In this document: positions 1 through 8,767 of the stretch, one piece after another | How positions within the stretch are numbered: the stretch's first letter is position 1 | Layout: every line of letters starts with the position of its first letter | Assembly (NCBI RefSeq): GCF_030553305.1 | Contig: NZ_JARRAH010000001.1 | Location: forward strand, 2,294,001-2,358,000 | Origin: Halomarina ordinaria | GTDB lineage: Archaea > Halobacteriota > Halobacteria > Halobacteriales > Haloarculaceae | Length of the DNA: 64,000 nt | Direction of reading: 5' to 3' | Program-made: the position numbers and the translations under genes | Notes under the pieces: model-generated | Seen by the model: the letters and a program-made list of their open reading frames with translations, nothing else | Told to the model about the DNA's origin: nothing | The model's database searches: none

Positions 1-1
1 C

Positions 2-937
2 CTCTACGACGCCATCGACGACGTGGCGTGCGAGGTGGCGGTCGTCACCGGGACCAACGGGAACGACGTCGCCGCCAACCGGAAGGTCGGCGAGGAGGTC
101 GACACGGTCCTCGCGCGCCTCTCGACCGGCGAGGACGTCCGCGCGCTGGTCGTGACCGACGGCGCGCAGGACGAGTCGGTCATCCCCGTCATCCGCTCGC
201 GGGTCCCCATCGACGGCGTCCGCCGCGTCGTCGTCCGCCAGGCCCAGGACCTCGAGTCGATGTACTACACCATCAAGCAGGTGCTGAACGACCCGGAGAC
301 CCGCGGTACCATCCTCGTCCCGCTCGGCGTCCTCCTGCTCATCTACCCGCTCATCGAACTCGCCGACCGCCTCGCGCTCCCGGGGGCGACCTTCGGCGTC
401 ATCAGCGGGCTGTTCGGCCTCTACCTGCTGTTTCGGGGCCTCGGCGTCGAGCGCTCCATCGACCGGACGGTCGAGCGCGCGCGCACCGGCCTCTACACCG
501 GCCGGGTCACGCTCATCACCTACGTCGTCGCGGCGGCGCTCATCGCCATCGGCGGAGCGGGCGGCGTCGAGGAACTCACGCGCGTCGGGCAGTCCGTCCC
601 CGTCGAGGGGACGCTCGGCATCCCGAACGCCGTCGCCGCCGTCGTCCACGGCGCGGTCCACTGGTTCGCCGCGGCGGGCGTCGTCGCCAGCCTCGGGCGC
701 ATCACCGACGAGTACCTCCACGGCGGCTTCGAGTGGCGCTACTGCAACGCGCCGTTCTACGTCCTCGCCATCGCGGCCGTCCTCCACGGCGTGAGCGCCT
801 ACTTACTCGGCGTCGAGGGGGCGTCGTACCTCGCGGCCGCGCTCACCGTCGGCACGCTCCTCGGCGTGGTGAGCACGCTCGCGTTCGCCATCGCGGAGTC
901 GCGCTTCCCCCGCGACCGGGAGGACGCGCCGGTCTGA
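2..937 (+). CDS. DUF373 family membrane protein (5' end missing)
   Basis: The reading frame is open from the window edge, so the N-terminus lies upstream. The visible 311 residues begin with a soluble alpha/beta region (TGTNGNDVAANRKVGEE, then LVVTDGAQDE) followed by about six hydrophobic segments from roughly residue 100 onward. This arrangement, a cytosolic domain containing the TDGA(Q/E)DE signature and a multi-pass C-terminal half, is that of the archaeal DUF373 (COG2237) family. Its biochemical role is not established. The gene ends 29 nt before the convergent ilvE. Family assignment is from remembered signatures, not a search. Confidence 0.8.
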   Translation, partial: LYDAIDDVACEVAVVTGTNGNDVAANRKVGEEVDTVLARLSTGEDVRALVVTDGAQDESVIPVIRSRVPIDGVRRVVVRQAQDLESMYYTIKQVLNDPETRGTILVPLGVLLLIYPLIELADRLALPGATFGVISGLFGLYLLFRGLGVERSIDRTVERARTGLYTGRVTLITYVVAAALIAIGGAGGVEELTRVGQSVPVEGTLGIPNAVAAVVHGAVHWFAAAGVVASLGRITDEYLHGGFEWRYCNAPFYVLAIAAVLHGVSAYLLGVEGASYLAAALTVGTLLGVVSTLAFAIAESRFPRDREDAPV

Positions 938-966
938 ATTCGCCGGGCCGAATCGGGGCGTCGACG

Positions 967-1902
967 CTACTCGTCGACGTAGCGGAACCAGTCGTCGTGG
1001 TCGTCGGTGCGTCGCTCGACGAGGTCGAAGAACGCCGACTGGAGGTCCTCGGTGACGGGGCCGCGCGTCCCCTCGCCGATGACGTTGTCGTCGACGGTCC
1101 GGATGGGCGTGACTTCGGCGGCCGTCCCGGTGAAGAACAGTTCGTCGGCGGTGTACAGTTCCCCGCGGCTGATGGTCGCCTCGTCGTGGACAGCGTAGCC
1201 GCGCTCGCGGGCGAGTTCGATGACCGTCTTGCGGGTGATGCCGTCGAGGATGGACTCGGCGAGGCCGGGCGTGTAGATGACGCCGTCGTTCACCACGAAG
1301 ATGTTCTCGCCGGGCCCCTCCGCGACGTTCCCCTCCTTGTTGAGGACGATGGCCTCGACGTAGCCGTTCGAGCGGGCCTCCTCGCCCGCCAGCAGGCTGT
1401 TGATGTACGGGCCCGTCGCCTTCGCGTTCGTGGGAATCTGGCTGGAGGCGTGCTTGCGCCACGAGGAGACCATCACGTCGACGCCCTCCTCGAGCGCCTC
1501 GTCGCCGAGGTACGCCCCCCACGGCCAGCAGGCGATCATCGTCCGCGTCGGGCAGTCGCCCGGCGAGACGCCGAGGCTGTTGTAGCCGTAGAACGCCAGC
1601 GGGCGGATGTAACACGAGTCGAGGTCCTGTCGGCGGATGAGTTCGAGCGTCGCCTCGGTCAGTTCCTCGCGCGAGTGGTCGATCTCGAGGCCGTAGGGCT
1701 TGCCCGAGTCGAACAGGCGGTCGAGGTGTTCCTCCCAGCGGAAGATGGCCGGCCCGCGCTCGGTGTCGTAACAGCGCACCCCCTCGAAGACGCCCGTCCC
1801 GTAGTGGAGGGCGTGACTCAAGACGTGAATCTGCGCGTCCTCCCAGTCGACGAACTCACCATCCATCCAGATGGTGTCGACGTCCATGTCGGCGAATGCC
1901 AT
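967..1902 (-). CDS. ilvE: Branched-chain amino acid aminotransferase
   Basis: A 311-residue fold-type IV PLP enzyme that interconverts valine, leucine and isoleucine with their 2-oxo acids using glutamate/2-oxoglutarate. The PLP lysine lies in TNAKATGPYINSLLAG near residue 160. The downstream EGPGENIF and FTGTAAEVTPIR motifs that bind the cofactor phosphate and substrate are intact. I chose the ATG at 1902 (MAFADMDVDTIW) rather than the GTG three codons upstream because homologs normally begin close to the DTIWMDGE block. It is monocistronic, convergent with the DUF373 gene. No other isoleucine/valine biosynthesis gene is nearby. Confidence 0.93.
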   Translation of the reverse strand: MAFADMDVDTIWMDGEFVDWEDAQIHVLSHALHYGTGVFEGVRCYDTERGPAIFRWEEHLDRLFDSGKPYGLEIDHSREELTEATLELIRRQDLDSCYIRPLAFYGYNSLGVSPGDCPTRTMIACWPWGAYLGDEALEEGVDVMVSSWRKHASSQIPTNAKATGPYINSLLAGEEARSNGYVEAIVLNKEGNVAEGPGENIFVVNDGVIYTPGLAESILDGITRKTVIELARERGYAVHDEATISRGELYTADELFFTGTAAEVTPIRTVDDNVIGEGTRGPVTEDLQSAFFDLVERRTDDHDDWFRYVDE

Positions 1903-2019
1903 ATCCCTCACTGCGCGTCGGCACTATTGAGTGTTGGCGATTATTGCGCACCGGAGGAGACGACCGCAGTGCGCCGATTCACACCATCTCGCGAGGACGA
2001 CGCCCACGAGTCACGGTCC

Positions 2020-2673
2020 CTACGCGAGTCGGTCGAGCAGCGCCGCGCCCTCGACGTACTGCAGGCCGTGACGGGCGGCGTACGCACGGGCGTCGGCGGG
2101 CGGGAGGGCGGCGCCCGTCTCGTCGTCGAGCATCTCGCAGACCACGACCGCCGGCGCTCGACCGGCCTCGGCGGCGAGCGCGATGCCGAGTTCGGTGTGC
2201 CCCTCGCGGTCGACGAGCAGGTCGGGCGCGGCCCGGAGGAGGTGGACGTGGCCGGGCGCGCGGAACTCCTCGGCGAACGCGACCGACGTGGGGTCGGCGG
2301 CCGCCCGGCCGAGTTCGACGATGGTGCGCGCGCGGTCCTCGTCGGTGATGCCGGTGAACGTCTCGCGGTGGTTCACCGTCAGCGAGAACGACGAGCGCTC
2401 GTCGTAGCGCAGGTCGTGGTCGTCGCTCGCGGGGTGGTCGAGGACGTCCTGGATGAACGGGAGGTCGAAGGCGCGACAGACCGCGTCCGAGAGCGCGACG
2501 CAGACCAGCCCCCCGGCGTCGTTGCGCAGCCGGGCGAGGGCCGCCGGCGTCACCGCCTCGGCCGGGTAGACGAGGTCCGTCTCGCCCTCGCGGTCCGCCG
2601 CGTCGTGGACGAGGACGGGGTCGCCGCGCCGGAACGCGGCCACCACGTCGTCGACGGCGTCGGCGCGCTGCAT
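2020..2673 (-). CDS. ribB: 3,4-dihydroxy-2-butanone 4-phosphate synthase
   Basis: A 217-residue stand-alone DHBP synthase. It converts ribulose 5-phosphate to formate and the four-carbon precursor of the riboflavin xylene ring. The DREGETDLVYPAE motif near residue 24 supplies the acidic metal and substrate ligands, and the NHRETFTG and GHTELGIAL blocks complete the active site. No fused RibA-type cyclohydrolase domain is present, as usual in archaea. The ATG at 2673 lies one nucleotide after the stop of rbkR, so the two are cotranscribed and probably translationally coupled. A GTG three codons upstream would overlap rbkR by 8 nt and is the alternative start. Confidence 0.93.
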   Translation of the reverse strand: MQRADAVDDVVAAFRRGDPVLVHDAADREGETDLVYPAEAVTPAALARLRNDAGGLVCVALSDAVCRAFDLPFIQDVLDHPASDDHDLRYDERSSFSLTVNHRETFTGITDEDRARTIVELGRAAADPTSVAFAEEFRAPGHVHLLRAAPDLLVDREGHTELGIALAAEAGRAPAVVVCEMLDDETGAALPPADARAYAARHGLQYVEGAALLDRLA

Positions 2674-2674
2674 C

Positions 2675-3394
2675 TCAGGCACCTCCCTCGCCCTCGCCCT
2701 CGCCCTCGACGTGGACGGTCACGCGCTCGCCGTCGTCGACGCCGAGTTCGTCGCGCAGGCGGTCCGGCGCGATGAGTTCGAGCTGGTCGGCGTCGTGGTG
2801 GGTCCGCTCGGGGGCGATGGCGTGGGCGGGGCCGTAGCGCGTCCCGTCGCGCTCGACGACCACGGGCCAGCAGAACGCCGGGCCGTAGGTGCGCTCGTCG
2901 TCCTCCCACCCCTCGATGCGGACCGGGTCGAGCGCGTCCATCGCCGCCCGCGAGCGCGTCGACGCCTCGTCGAGTTCGACGTTGAGCGTCCCCGGGAACG
3001 GCTCGTAGCCGAGTTTCTCCTCGAACTGTCGCTTGTACCCCGAGAGCGAGATGTAGTGACGCCCCTCGCCCATCCCGCTGGTCACCGTCCCGGCGAGGGT
3101 GAGCGAGCGGTCGGCCTCGAACAGGCGGCGGTAGTCGGCGTACTCGCGTTCGAGCGTCCGGCGCCCCGCGTCGGTGGCGGCGACGAACTGTCCGTCGGCG
3201 AACAGTTCGCGCTCGACGAGACCGGCGTCCTCGAGGGTCTGGAGGCGCCGGGAGGCCGTCTGCGTGGACACGTCGAGGCGCTCGGCGAGCCCCGCGCAGG
3301 TGACGCGCGCGCGGTCGTCGAGCGCGCCCCGGAGCGCGAGGACCTTCAGCGTCTCGCGGGCGTCCGCCCCGACCGCGAGCGATGGTTCTGCCAT
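2675..3394 (-). CDS. rbkR: Winged-helix CTP-dependent riboflavin kinase, RbkR-type regulator
   Basis: A 239-residue two-domain protein. Residues about 15-80 form a winged helix ([27 protein letters not shown]). Residues about 95-230 are an archaeal riboflavin kinase, with the phosphoribosyl-loop-like GTLNVELDE and the CTP/FMN-site motif [18 protein letters not shown]. Archaeal kinases of this type use CTP instead of ATP to make FMN. The fused form is known as RbkR, which also represses or activates riboflavin genes. Here it heads an operon with ribB and is preceded by a 20-bp perfect palindrome at 3423-3442, fitting autoregulation. The C-terminus ends in a low-complexity EGEGEGEGG tail. The start is the ATG at 3394; a GTG at 3400 is possible. 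Confidence 0.92.
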   Translation of the reverse strand: MAEPSLAVGADARETLKVLALRGALDDRARVTCAGLAERLDVSTQTASRRLQTLEDAGLVERELFADGQFVAATDAGRRTLEREYADYRRLFEADRSLTLAGTVTSGMGEGRHYISLSGYKRQFEEKLGYEPFPGTLNVELDEASTRSRAAMDALDPVRIEGWEDDERTYGPAFCWPVVVERDGTRYGPAHAIAPERTHHDADQLELIAPDRLRDELGVDDGERVTVHVEGEGEGEGGA

Positions 3395-3422
3395 GCCCAC
3401 ACTCGGGTCGTGAGCCGCATAA

Positions 3423-3442
3423 GCGTACCGAATACGGTACGC
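3423..3442. promoter_or_regulatory. Palindromic operator upstream of rbkR-ribB
   Basis: The sequence GCGTACCG-AATA-CGGTACGC is a perfect 8-bp inverted repeat with a 4-nt centre, 29 to 48 bp upstream of the rbkR ATG. A TATA-like CGCTTATGC on the minus strand (3416-3424) touches its inner edge. A dimeric winged-helix protein bound here would therefore block or aid TFB/TBP loading. Assigning it to RbkR rests on position and on the fused regulator being the first gene. The exact haloarchaeal RbkR consensus was not compared. Confidence 0.7.
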
Positions 3443-3575
3443 GTCTCAATTCTGGAACAGCACGGGAAGAGCGGCAGTTGCCGTCGTCGAGATGTCGGGG
3501 CTCGTGCGGGTAAGCCTGCCGGCTCGGCGCAGGGAGTAACGAAACCCGTTTACCGGCCCCCGGGCAAGCCGGGGT

Positions 3576-5333
3576 ATGTTCCTTCCCTTCCGTGACGAGG
3601 TCCGGGCCGTCCTGACCGACGCGCTCGACGCGCAGGGGTACGAGCCGTCGGACCTCGGTATCGAGGAACCACCGACGGACGTCGACGCCGTCCTGGCGTC
3701 GAGCGTCGCCTTCCGCCTCGCGAGCGAGGCCGGCGCCCCCCCACCGCGGGTGGCCGCCGAACTGGTCGAAGCCATCGACACCGCCGACACCGAGTACGTC
3801 GGGAACGTCGTCGCCCAGGGGCCGTACGTCAACTTCCTTCCGAGCGAGGCGTACTTCGCCGACACGCTCGCCGCCGCGCAGGACGAGGCGTTCGGCGACC
3901 TCCCCGACCGCGGCGAGTCGGTCGTCGTCGAACACACCTCCGCGAACCCGACCGGCCCCGTCCACGTCGGCCGGGCGCGCAACCCCATCGTCGGCGACGC
4001 CGTCGCCAACGTCCTCGACCTCGCCGGCTACGACGTCGAGCGCCACTACTACGTCAACGACGCCGGCCGGCAGGTGGCGGTGTTCACCTGGGCCTACGAG
4101 ACGTTCGACGAGGGCGACCTCCCGCCGCCCGAGCGCGACCGCGTCGAGTACGACCTCGTGCGCTACTATCGCAAGGGCAACGCGTTCCTCGACGCGGCCG
4201 ACCCCGATGAGGTCGAGGCCGCGGAGGCGGAGATACAGGCCATCCTGCAGGGGCTGGAGGAGGGCGACGAGGCGACCTACGAGCGCGTCTCGGCCGTCGT
4301 CGACGACGTGCTCGCCGGGATGCGCGAGTGTCTGGCGCGCCTGCCCGCGGCGTTCGACGAGTTCGTCAAGGAGACGCGCTTCATGTTCGACGGGGCGACC
4401 CAGGACGTCGCCGACCGCCTCCGAGACACCGAGTACGCCTACCTGGAGGAGGGGGCCTGGCAACTCGACCTCTCGCCGTGGGGCTTCGAGAAGGACCTCG
4501 TCTTCCTGCGGTCCGACGGGACCTCCCTCTACACGACCCGCGACCTCGCGCACCACGAGTGGAAGTTCGAGAACTACGACCGCGCGGTCACCGTCCTCGG
4601 CGAGGACCACCGTCTGCAGGCCGAACAGCTCGACCGGGCGCTCCAGGTCCTCGGCAACGACACCGATGCGCTCTCACAGGTGTTCTTCGGCTGGGTGAAC
4701 CTCCCCGGCGGCGAGAGCATGTCCACCCGGCAGGGGACCGGCGTCGACCTCGACGACCTGCTCGACGAGGCCATCGCCCGCGCCCGCGACGAGGTCGAGT
4801 CCCGCCTCGACACCCGCATCCGCGACGACGACCTCACCGAGGCGGACGTCGAGCGCATCGCCCACCAGGTCGGCATCGGCGCCGTCCGCTACGACATCAT
4901 CTCCAAACAGCCCCAGAAGGGCATCACCTTCGAGTGGGACCGGGCGCTCGACTTCGAGGCGCAGTCGGCACCCTACGTCCAGTACGTCCACGCCCGCGCC
5001 TGCGGCATCGTCGAGGAGGCGCGCGCGGCGGGCGTCGACCCGGCGCTCGACGCCGCCCACCTCGTCACCGAGGAGGAGCGCGACCTCCTGCGCGTCGTCG
5101 CGCGCTTCCCGGGGGCGGTCGACCGCGCCGCGTCGGACCTCGAACCCCACCGCATCGCGACCTACACCCGCGAGTTCGCCGAGACGTTCAACGCCTTCTA
5201 CCGCGAGTGCTCGGTGCTCAACGCGGACAGCGAGGCGGTGGCGGCGGCCCGTCTCGCGCTCGTCGTCGCGGCCCGGAACACCGTCGCTCGCGCCCTCGGC
5301 ACCCTGGGCGTCGCGGCGCCCACCTCAATGTAG
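3576..5333 (+). CDS. argS: Arginyl-tRNA synthetase
   Basis: A 585-residue class I synthetase charging tRNA-Arg. It has an N-terminal tRNA D-arm binding domain (about 1-110). The HIGH-equivalent is in [13 protein letters not shown] near residue 130, and the KMSKS-equivalent is MSTRQGTGV near residue 382. A C-terminal DALR anticodon-binding domain ends the protein ([15 protein letters not shown] onward). Length and motif order match archaeal ArgS. The ATG at 3576 follows a 180-bp gap shared with the divergent rbkR. Its last codons overlap a small convergent membrane-protein frame. Confidence 0.96.
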   Translation: MFLPFRDEVRAVLTDALDAQGYEPSDLGIEEPPTDVDAVLASSVAFRLASEAGAPPPRVAAELVEAIDTADTEYVGNVVAQGPYVNFLPSEAYFADTLAAAQDEAFGDLPDRGESVVVEHTSANPTGPVHVGRARNPIVGDAVANVLDLAGYDVERHYYVNDAGRQVAVFTWAYETFDEGDLPPPERDRVEYDLVRYYRKGNAFLDAADPDEVEAAEAEIQAILQGLEEGDEATYERVSAVVDDVLAGMRECLARLPAAFDEFVKETRFMFDGATQDVADRLRDTEYAYLEEGAWQLDLSPWGFEKDLVFLRSDGTSLYTTRDLAHHEWKFENYDRAVTVLGEDHRLQAEQLDRALQVLGNDTDALSQVFFGWVNLPGGESMSTRQGTGVDLDDLLDEAIARARDEVESRLDTRIRDDDLTEADVERIAHQVGIGAVRYDIISKQPQKGITFEWDRALDFEAQSAPYVQYVHARACGIVEEARAAGVDPALDAAHLVTEEERDLLRVVARFPGAVDRAASDLEPHRIATYTREFAETFNAFYRECSVLNADSEAVAAARLALVVAARNTVARALGTLGVAAPTSM

Positions 5334-5459
5334 ACCGGGGACGAGGAGGCCGCTCCCCCCGGTCAGCCCGCCGAGGAGGACGACGGCCCCTGCGCCCGCC
5401 CCGAGCGCGAGGAGCAAGAACAGGAGCACCCAGCGGAGGGGGACAACTTCGTCTGCCAT
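5325..5459 (-). CDS. Small single-pass or hairpin membrane protein
   Basis: A 44-codon frame beginning [20 protein letters not shown] and ending LLVPGLH. It is almost entirely hydrophobic, with a basic/aromatic residue before the first segment and Gly-rich packing, so it looks like one long or two short membrane helices. It overlaps the last nine nucleotides of argS on the opposite strand. ATG start, no recognised family. Such tiny membrane proteins are common in haloarchaea, but a chance hydrophobic frame cannot be excluded in this high-GC DNA. Confidence 0.5.
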   Translation of the reverse strand: MADEVVPLRWVLLFLLLALGAGAGAVVLLGGLTGGSGLLVPGLH

Positions 5460-5632
5460 GGCGTTAGCTCCCGTACCCTCCCACATAGTGGTATCGCCAT
5501 CCCTCCGAGAACGCCGCTCGCGCCGGAGGGCGTCGACCGGTTCGAGACGCTCGCTCGCGGTGAATCGCGGGCGACCTGCCCCGGAGGTGGCGGTGCAAAG
5601 GGTACTTACCTCTGATTCGTCTAGGTGGGGTA

Positions 5633-6886
5633 ATGAGCCAGCAGCAGGAGGAGTCGCACTCCGACCGCCGAAAGTACGAGTTCAAGAAGGTCATCGAGGA
5701 CCTTCGGGAGTACAAGGGGTCAGGAACGCAACTCGTCTCCATCTACGTCCCGGAGGACCGCCAGATATCGGACGTGGTGGCCCACGTCACGCAGGAACAC
5801 AGCGAGGCGTCGAACATCAAGTCGAAGCAGACGCGCACCGCGGTCCAGGACGCGCTCACCAGCATCAAGGACCGCCTGCGCTACTACAAGACGCCGCCCG
5901 AGAAGGGGATGGTGCTGTTCTCGGGGGCCATCAACACCGGCGGCGGCCAGACCGACATGGTGACGAAGGTCCTCGAAGAGCCGCCGGAACCCATCCAGTC
6001 GTTCGTCTACCACTGCGACTCGGAGTTCCTCACCGAGCCGCTGGAGGAGATGCTCGGCGAGAAGGGGCTCTACGGGCTCGTCGTCCTCGACCGCCGCGAG
6101 GCGAACGTCGGCTGGCTGAAGGGCAAGCGCATCGAGCCGGTGAAGTCGGCGTCCTCGCTCGTCCCCGGCAAGCAGCGGAAAGGTGGCCAGTCAGCACAGC
6201 GGTTCCACCGCCTGCGCCTCGAGGCCATCGACAACTTCTACCAGGAGGTCGCCGGGATGGCCGACGACCTGTTCGTCCCCGACCGCCACGAGATGGACGG
6301 CATCCTCGTGGGCGGGCCCTCGCCGACGAAGGACGAGTTCCTCGACGGCGAGTACCTCCACCACGAACTGCAGGACCTCGTCCTCGGCAAGTTCGACGTC
6401 TCCTACACCGACGAGTCGGGTCTCTCGGACCTCGTCGACGCGGCACAGGAGGTCCTCGCCGAGACGGAGGTGATGAAGGACAAGCGGGAGATGGACGAGT
6501 TCTTCAAACAGCTCCACGACGGCGACCTCGCCACCTACGGCTTCGAGCCCACCCGGCGGAACCTCGTCATGGGGTCGGTCGACCGCCTGCTCATCAGCGA
6601 GGACGTCCGCCGCGACGTCGTCACCTACACCTGTCCGAACGGCCACGAGGAGCGCGAGGTCCTCGACCGCCGGAAGAACACCCCCGACCACAGCTGCGAG
6701 GAGTGCGGCGAGGCCGTCCCGGCCGAGGAGGGCGAGCGCGAGGACCTCATCGAACACCTGATGGACATCGCCGACCAGCGCGGCACGGAGACGAAGTTCA
6801 TCTCCACGGACTTCGAGAAGGGCGAACAGCTCTACACCGCCTTCGGCGGCGTCGCCGGCATCCTGCGCTACGAGACCGGCATCTAA
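5633..6886 (+). CDS. prf1: Peptide chain release factor aRF1
   Basis: A 417-residue archaeal/eukaryal-type class I release factor that recognises all three stop codons and triggers peptidyl-tRNA hydrolysis. Domain 1 carries the NIKS motif (SNIKSKQTR, about residue 61). Domain 2 carries the catalytic GGQ loop (KGGQSAQRFHRLR, about residue 184). The C-terminal domain has a CPNGHEE...CEECG zinc ribbon-like region near 340-370. A TATA-like GTACTTACC lies about 30 bp before the ATG, suggesting a leaderless message. It is a single gene, downstream of argS. Confidence 0.96.
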   Translation: MSQQQEESHSDRRKYEFKKVIEDLREYKGSGTQLVSIYVPEDRQISDVVAHVTQEHSEASNIKSKQTRTAVQDALTSIKDRLRYYKTPPEKGMVLFSGAINTGGGQTDMVTKVLEEPPEPIQSFVYHCDSEFLTEPLEEMLGEKGLYGLVVLDRREANVGWLKGKRIEPVKSASSLVPGKQRKGGQSAQRFHRLRLEAIDNFYQEVAGMADDLFVPDRHEMDGILVGGPSPTKDEFLDGEYLHHELQDLVLGKFDVSYTDESGLSDLVDAAQEVLAETEVMKDKREMDEFFKQLHDGDLATYGFEPTRRNLVMGSVDRLLISEDVRRDVVTYTCPNGHEEREVLDRRKNTPDHSCEECGEAVPAEEGEREDLIEHLMDIADQRGTETKFISTDFEKGEQLYTAFGGVAGILRYETGI

Positions 6887-7116
6887 ACCCTCCGACCTCC
6901 TGCGACGCGGGCACTCCTCTCGCGACGGCCGGCGCTCGCGGCCGCGAACGTCGCCGTCCTCCGGGTTCGCCCCCTCGACCCGCGGTCCGCGAACCGGAGA
7001 AACGATTAACCGATGACACGACGAACCACGAAGCCATGCGTCGACTGGGACTGTTTCACCGACCGGCCGTGGTCGCCCCCCGCGCGACCGAGACGACCGG
7101 GCGAGCGTAGCGCCGT

Positions 7117-8040
7117 GTGTTCGCCCTCCGACTACCGGACTCGACCGTGACGCGGCGAACGCGTCGTACGGACTCGACAGACCGCCCGGTGCGTCTCGCC
7201 CTGCTGACCGGCACGGACGACCTCCCGACGTGGCTCCTCGCGGCCCTCGACCGCGCGGTCGAGGGTGGCGGCGCCGAACTCTCGCTCGTCGTCCGCGCCC
7301 GTGACCCGCCCGAGCTATCGGACGGGGGGCACAGCGAGCGGTCCCCGCTGTGGAGCCGGTCGCTCCGGCACCTCCGGACCAGGCCGCCCCTCGAGTTCGT
7401 CGAGATGGCCCTCCGGTTCGCCTTCGACCGCCTGGGGGTCCTCGACCCCGACCCACCGAGCGCGACGCGTCCCCTCCGCACGCTCGACTCACTCGACCCC
7501 GAGGGGTACATCGTCTGCGAGACGGTCCCCGTCACGGCCCATCGGGTGGCGCTGCCGGGCGATGTCGTCGACGAAGTCGCGGCGCGCGCGGACGTCGTCC
7601 TCCACCACCAGGTGGGCATCCTGACCGGCGACGTCCTCACCGCGCCGACGTACGGGGTGCTCGGGTTCCACCCGGGGAACCTCCGGGAACACCGCGGCTC
7701 CCACGGCGGGCTCTGGCAGCTCCTCGGCGACGAGCCGACGATAACGATGACGCTCCAGCGGTACACCGAGACGCTCGACGGCGGCGAAATCGTGGTCGAA
7801 CGCCACGTCGACATCGAGGACGCGACGACGTGGTCGGCGGTGCGCAGACGGCTCTACGCGGCGGCCGAACCGATGCTGGCGGAGGCGGTCGACCGCCTCC
7901 TCGACACCGACACCCCCCCGACACGACTCCCGCGGGAGGACCTCGGGGAGGTCCACCTCCTCGAGGACCGGACGGTGTGGGTCATGCTCCGGTACTTCCT
8001 CGTCCGCCTCGAACGGACCGTGTGTGCGCGCTGGCGGTGA
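7117..8040 (+). CDS. Divergent formyltransferase-fold protein
   Basis: A 307-residue protein whose region from about residue 25 onward resembles the folate-dependent formyl_trans domain (Fmt, GART, sugar N-formyltransferases). The loop FHPGNLREHRGSHGG corresponds to the usual N-x-H-P-S-L-L-P motif, and TLDGGEIV to the aspartate-containing loop. The normally conserved Asn before the catalytic His is replaced by Gly (GFHPGN), so the activity may differ or be lost. No C-terminal Fmt tRNA-binding domain is evident. The start is uncertain: the GTG at 7117 is preceded in frame by a TAG at 7108, and GTG at 7147 is also possible. Substrate unknown. Confidence 0.72.
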   Translation: MFALRLPDSTVTRRTRRTDSTDRPVRLALLTGTDDLPTWLLAALDRAVEGGGAELSLVVRARDPPELSDGGHSERSPLWSRSLRHLRTRPPLEFVEMALRFAFDRLGVLDPDPPSATRPLRTLDSLDPEGYIVCETVPVTAHRVALPGDVVDEVAARADVVLHHQVGILTGDVLTAPTYGVLGFHPGNLREHRGSHGGLWQLLGDEPTITMTLQRYTETLDGGEIVVERHVDIEDATTWSAVRRRLYAAAEPMLAEAVDRLLDTDTPPTRLPREDLGEVHLLEDRTVWVMLRYFLVRLERTVCARWR

Positions 8041-8163
8041 CCGCCGGCGGGTAGAGGGGGGACGGCCCGCCGTCACTCACCGGAACGCACGACATAACTG
8101 ACCGAACACGTTCGTACGTACGCTTATCCGGACCGACCGGTCACGGGTAGTCGGTGGTCAACT

Positions 8164-8724
8164 ATGGCTGAAACCTCTGCAGGCGAGAACGTGTTCCGCT
8201 CGACCGTCGCCGGCGTCACCGCCGAGGGACGCGCCCACCCGCTCAGCGCGTGGTTCGTCCTCGCGCTCCGCCTCGTCATCGGCGTCGCGTTCCTCTACTC
8301 GGGCGTCGAGAAGGTGCTCGCGGGCTTCGACTCGCAGGGCTACCTCACCGGCGTCGCGGCGACCAACGGCAACCCGCTCGCGGGGCTGTTCCTCTGGATG
8401 GGCCAGACGCCGTGGTTCGTCGACTTCGTGAACGTCGCCGTCCCGTGGGGCGAGGTCGCTATCGGCCTCGGCATCGTGGTTGGTCTGTTCACCCGTCTCG
8501 CGGCGTTCTTCGGCGCGTTCATGATGCTCCTCTTTTACTTCGGGAACTGGGACATGGCCCACGGCCCCATCAACAGCGACTTCACCTACATGCTGGTGTT
8601 CCTCTCGGTGGCCGCCTTCGGCGCGGGGCGCATCTTCGGCCTCGACGCCTACCTCGAACGCTACGAGGTGGGCGGCGAACCGCTCCTCGAGCGTTACCCC
8701 GCGCTCGACTACGTCCTCGGGTGA
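8164..8724 (+). CDS. DoxX family membrane protein
   Basis: A 186-residue protein with four predicted membrane helices. The first helix carries the DoxX-like LRLVIGVAFLYSGVEKVLAG, then VPWGEVAIGLGIVVGLFTRLAAFFGAFMML, and a third/fourth segment MLVFLSVAAFGAGRIFGLD. DoxX relatives include quinol oxidase subunits and proteins implicated in thiol/oxidative stress, but most have no assigned activity. It is monocistronic. A palindromic CGTACGTACG (8113-8122) runs directly into a TATA-like CGCTTATCC, which could be a regulated promoter. Confidence 0.82.
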   Translation: MAETSAGENVFRSTVAGVTAEGRAHPLSAWFVLALRLVIGVAFLYSGVEKVLAGFDSQGYLTGVAATNGNPLAGLFLWMGQTPWFVDFVNVAVPWGEVAIGLGIVVGLFTRLAAFFGAFMMLLFYFGNWDMAHGPINSDFTYMLVFLSVAAFGAGRIFGLDAYLERYEVGGEPLLERYPALDYVLG

Positions 8725-8767
8725 CCTCGAACACAACCGTTTACCCGACCGTAACACAGGTCGACGT

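Noticed and set aside
28-2775. A 915-codon open frame across four genes
   Set aside because: It is Arg/Pro/Gly-rich out-of-frame translation of GC-rich coding DNA and contradicts the well supported DUF373, ilvE, ribB and rbkR genes.
5460-5632. Gene between argS and prf1
   Set aside because: Apart from the small minus-strand membrane frame ending in argS, only out-of-frame shadows are present. The DNA just before prf1 looks like a promoter.
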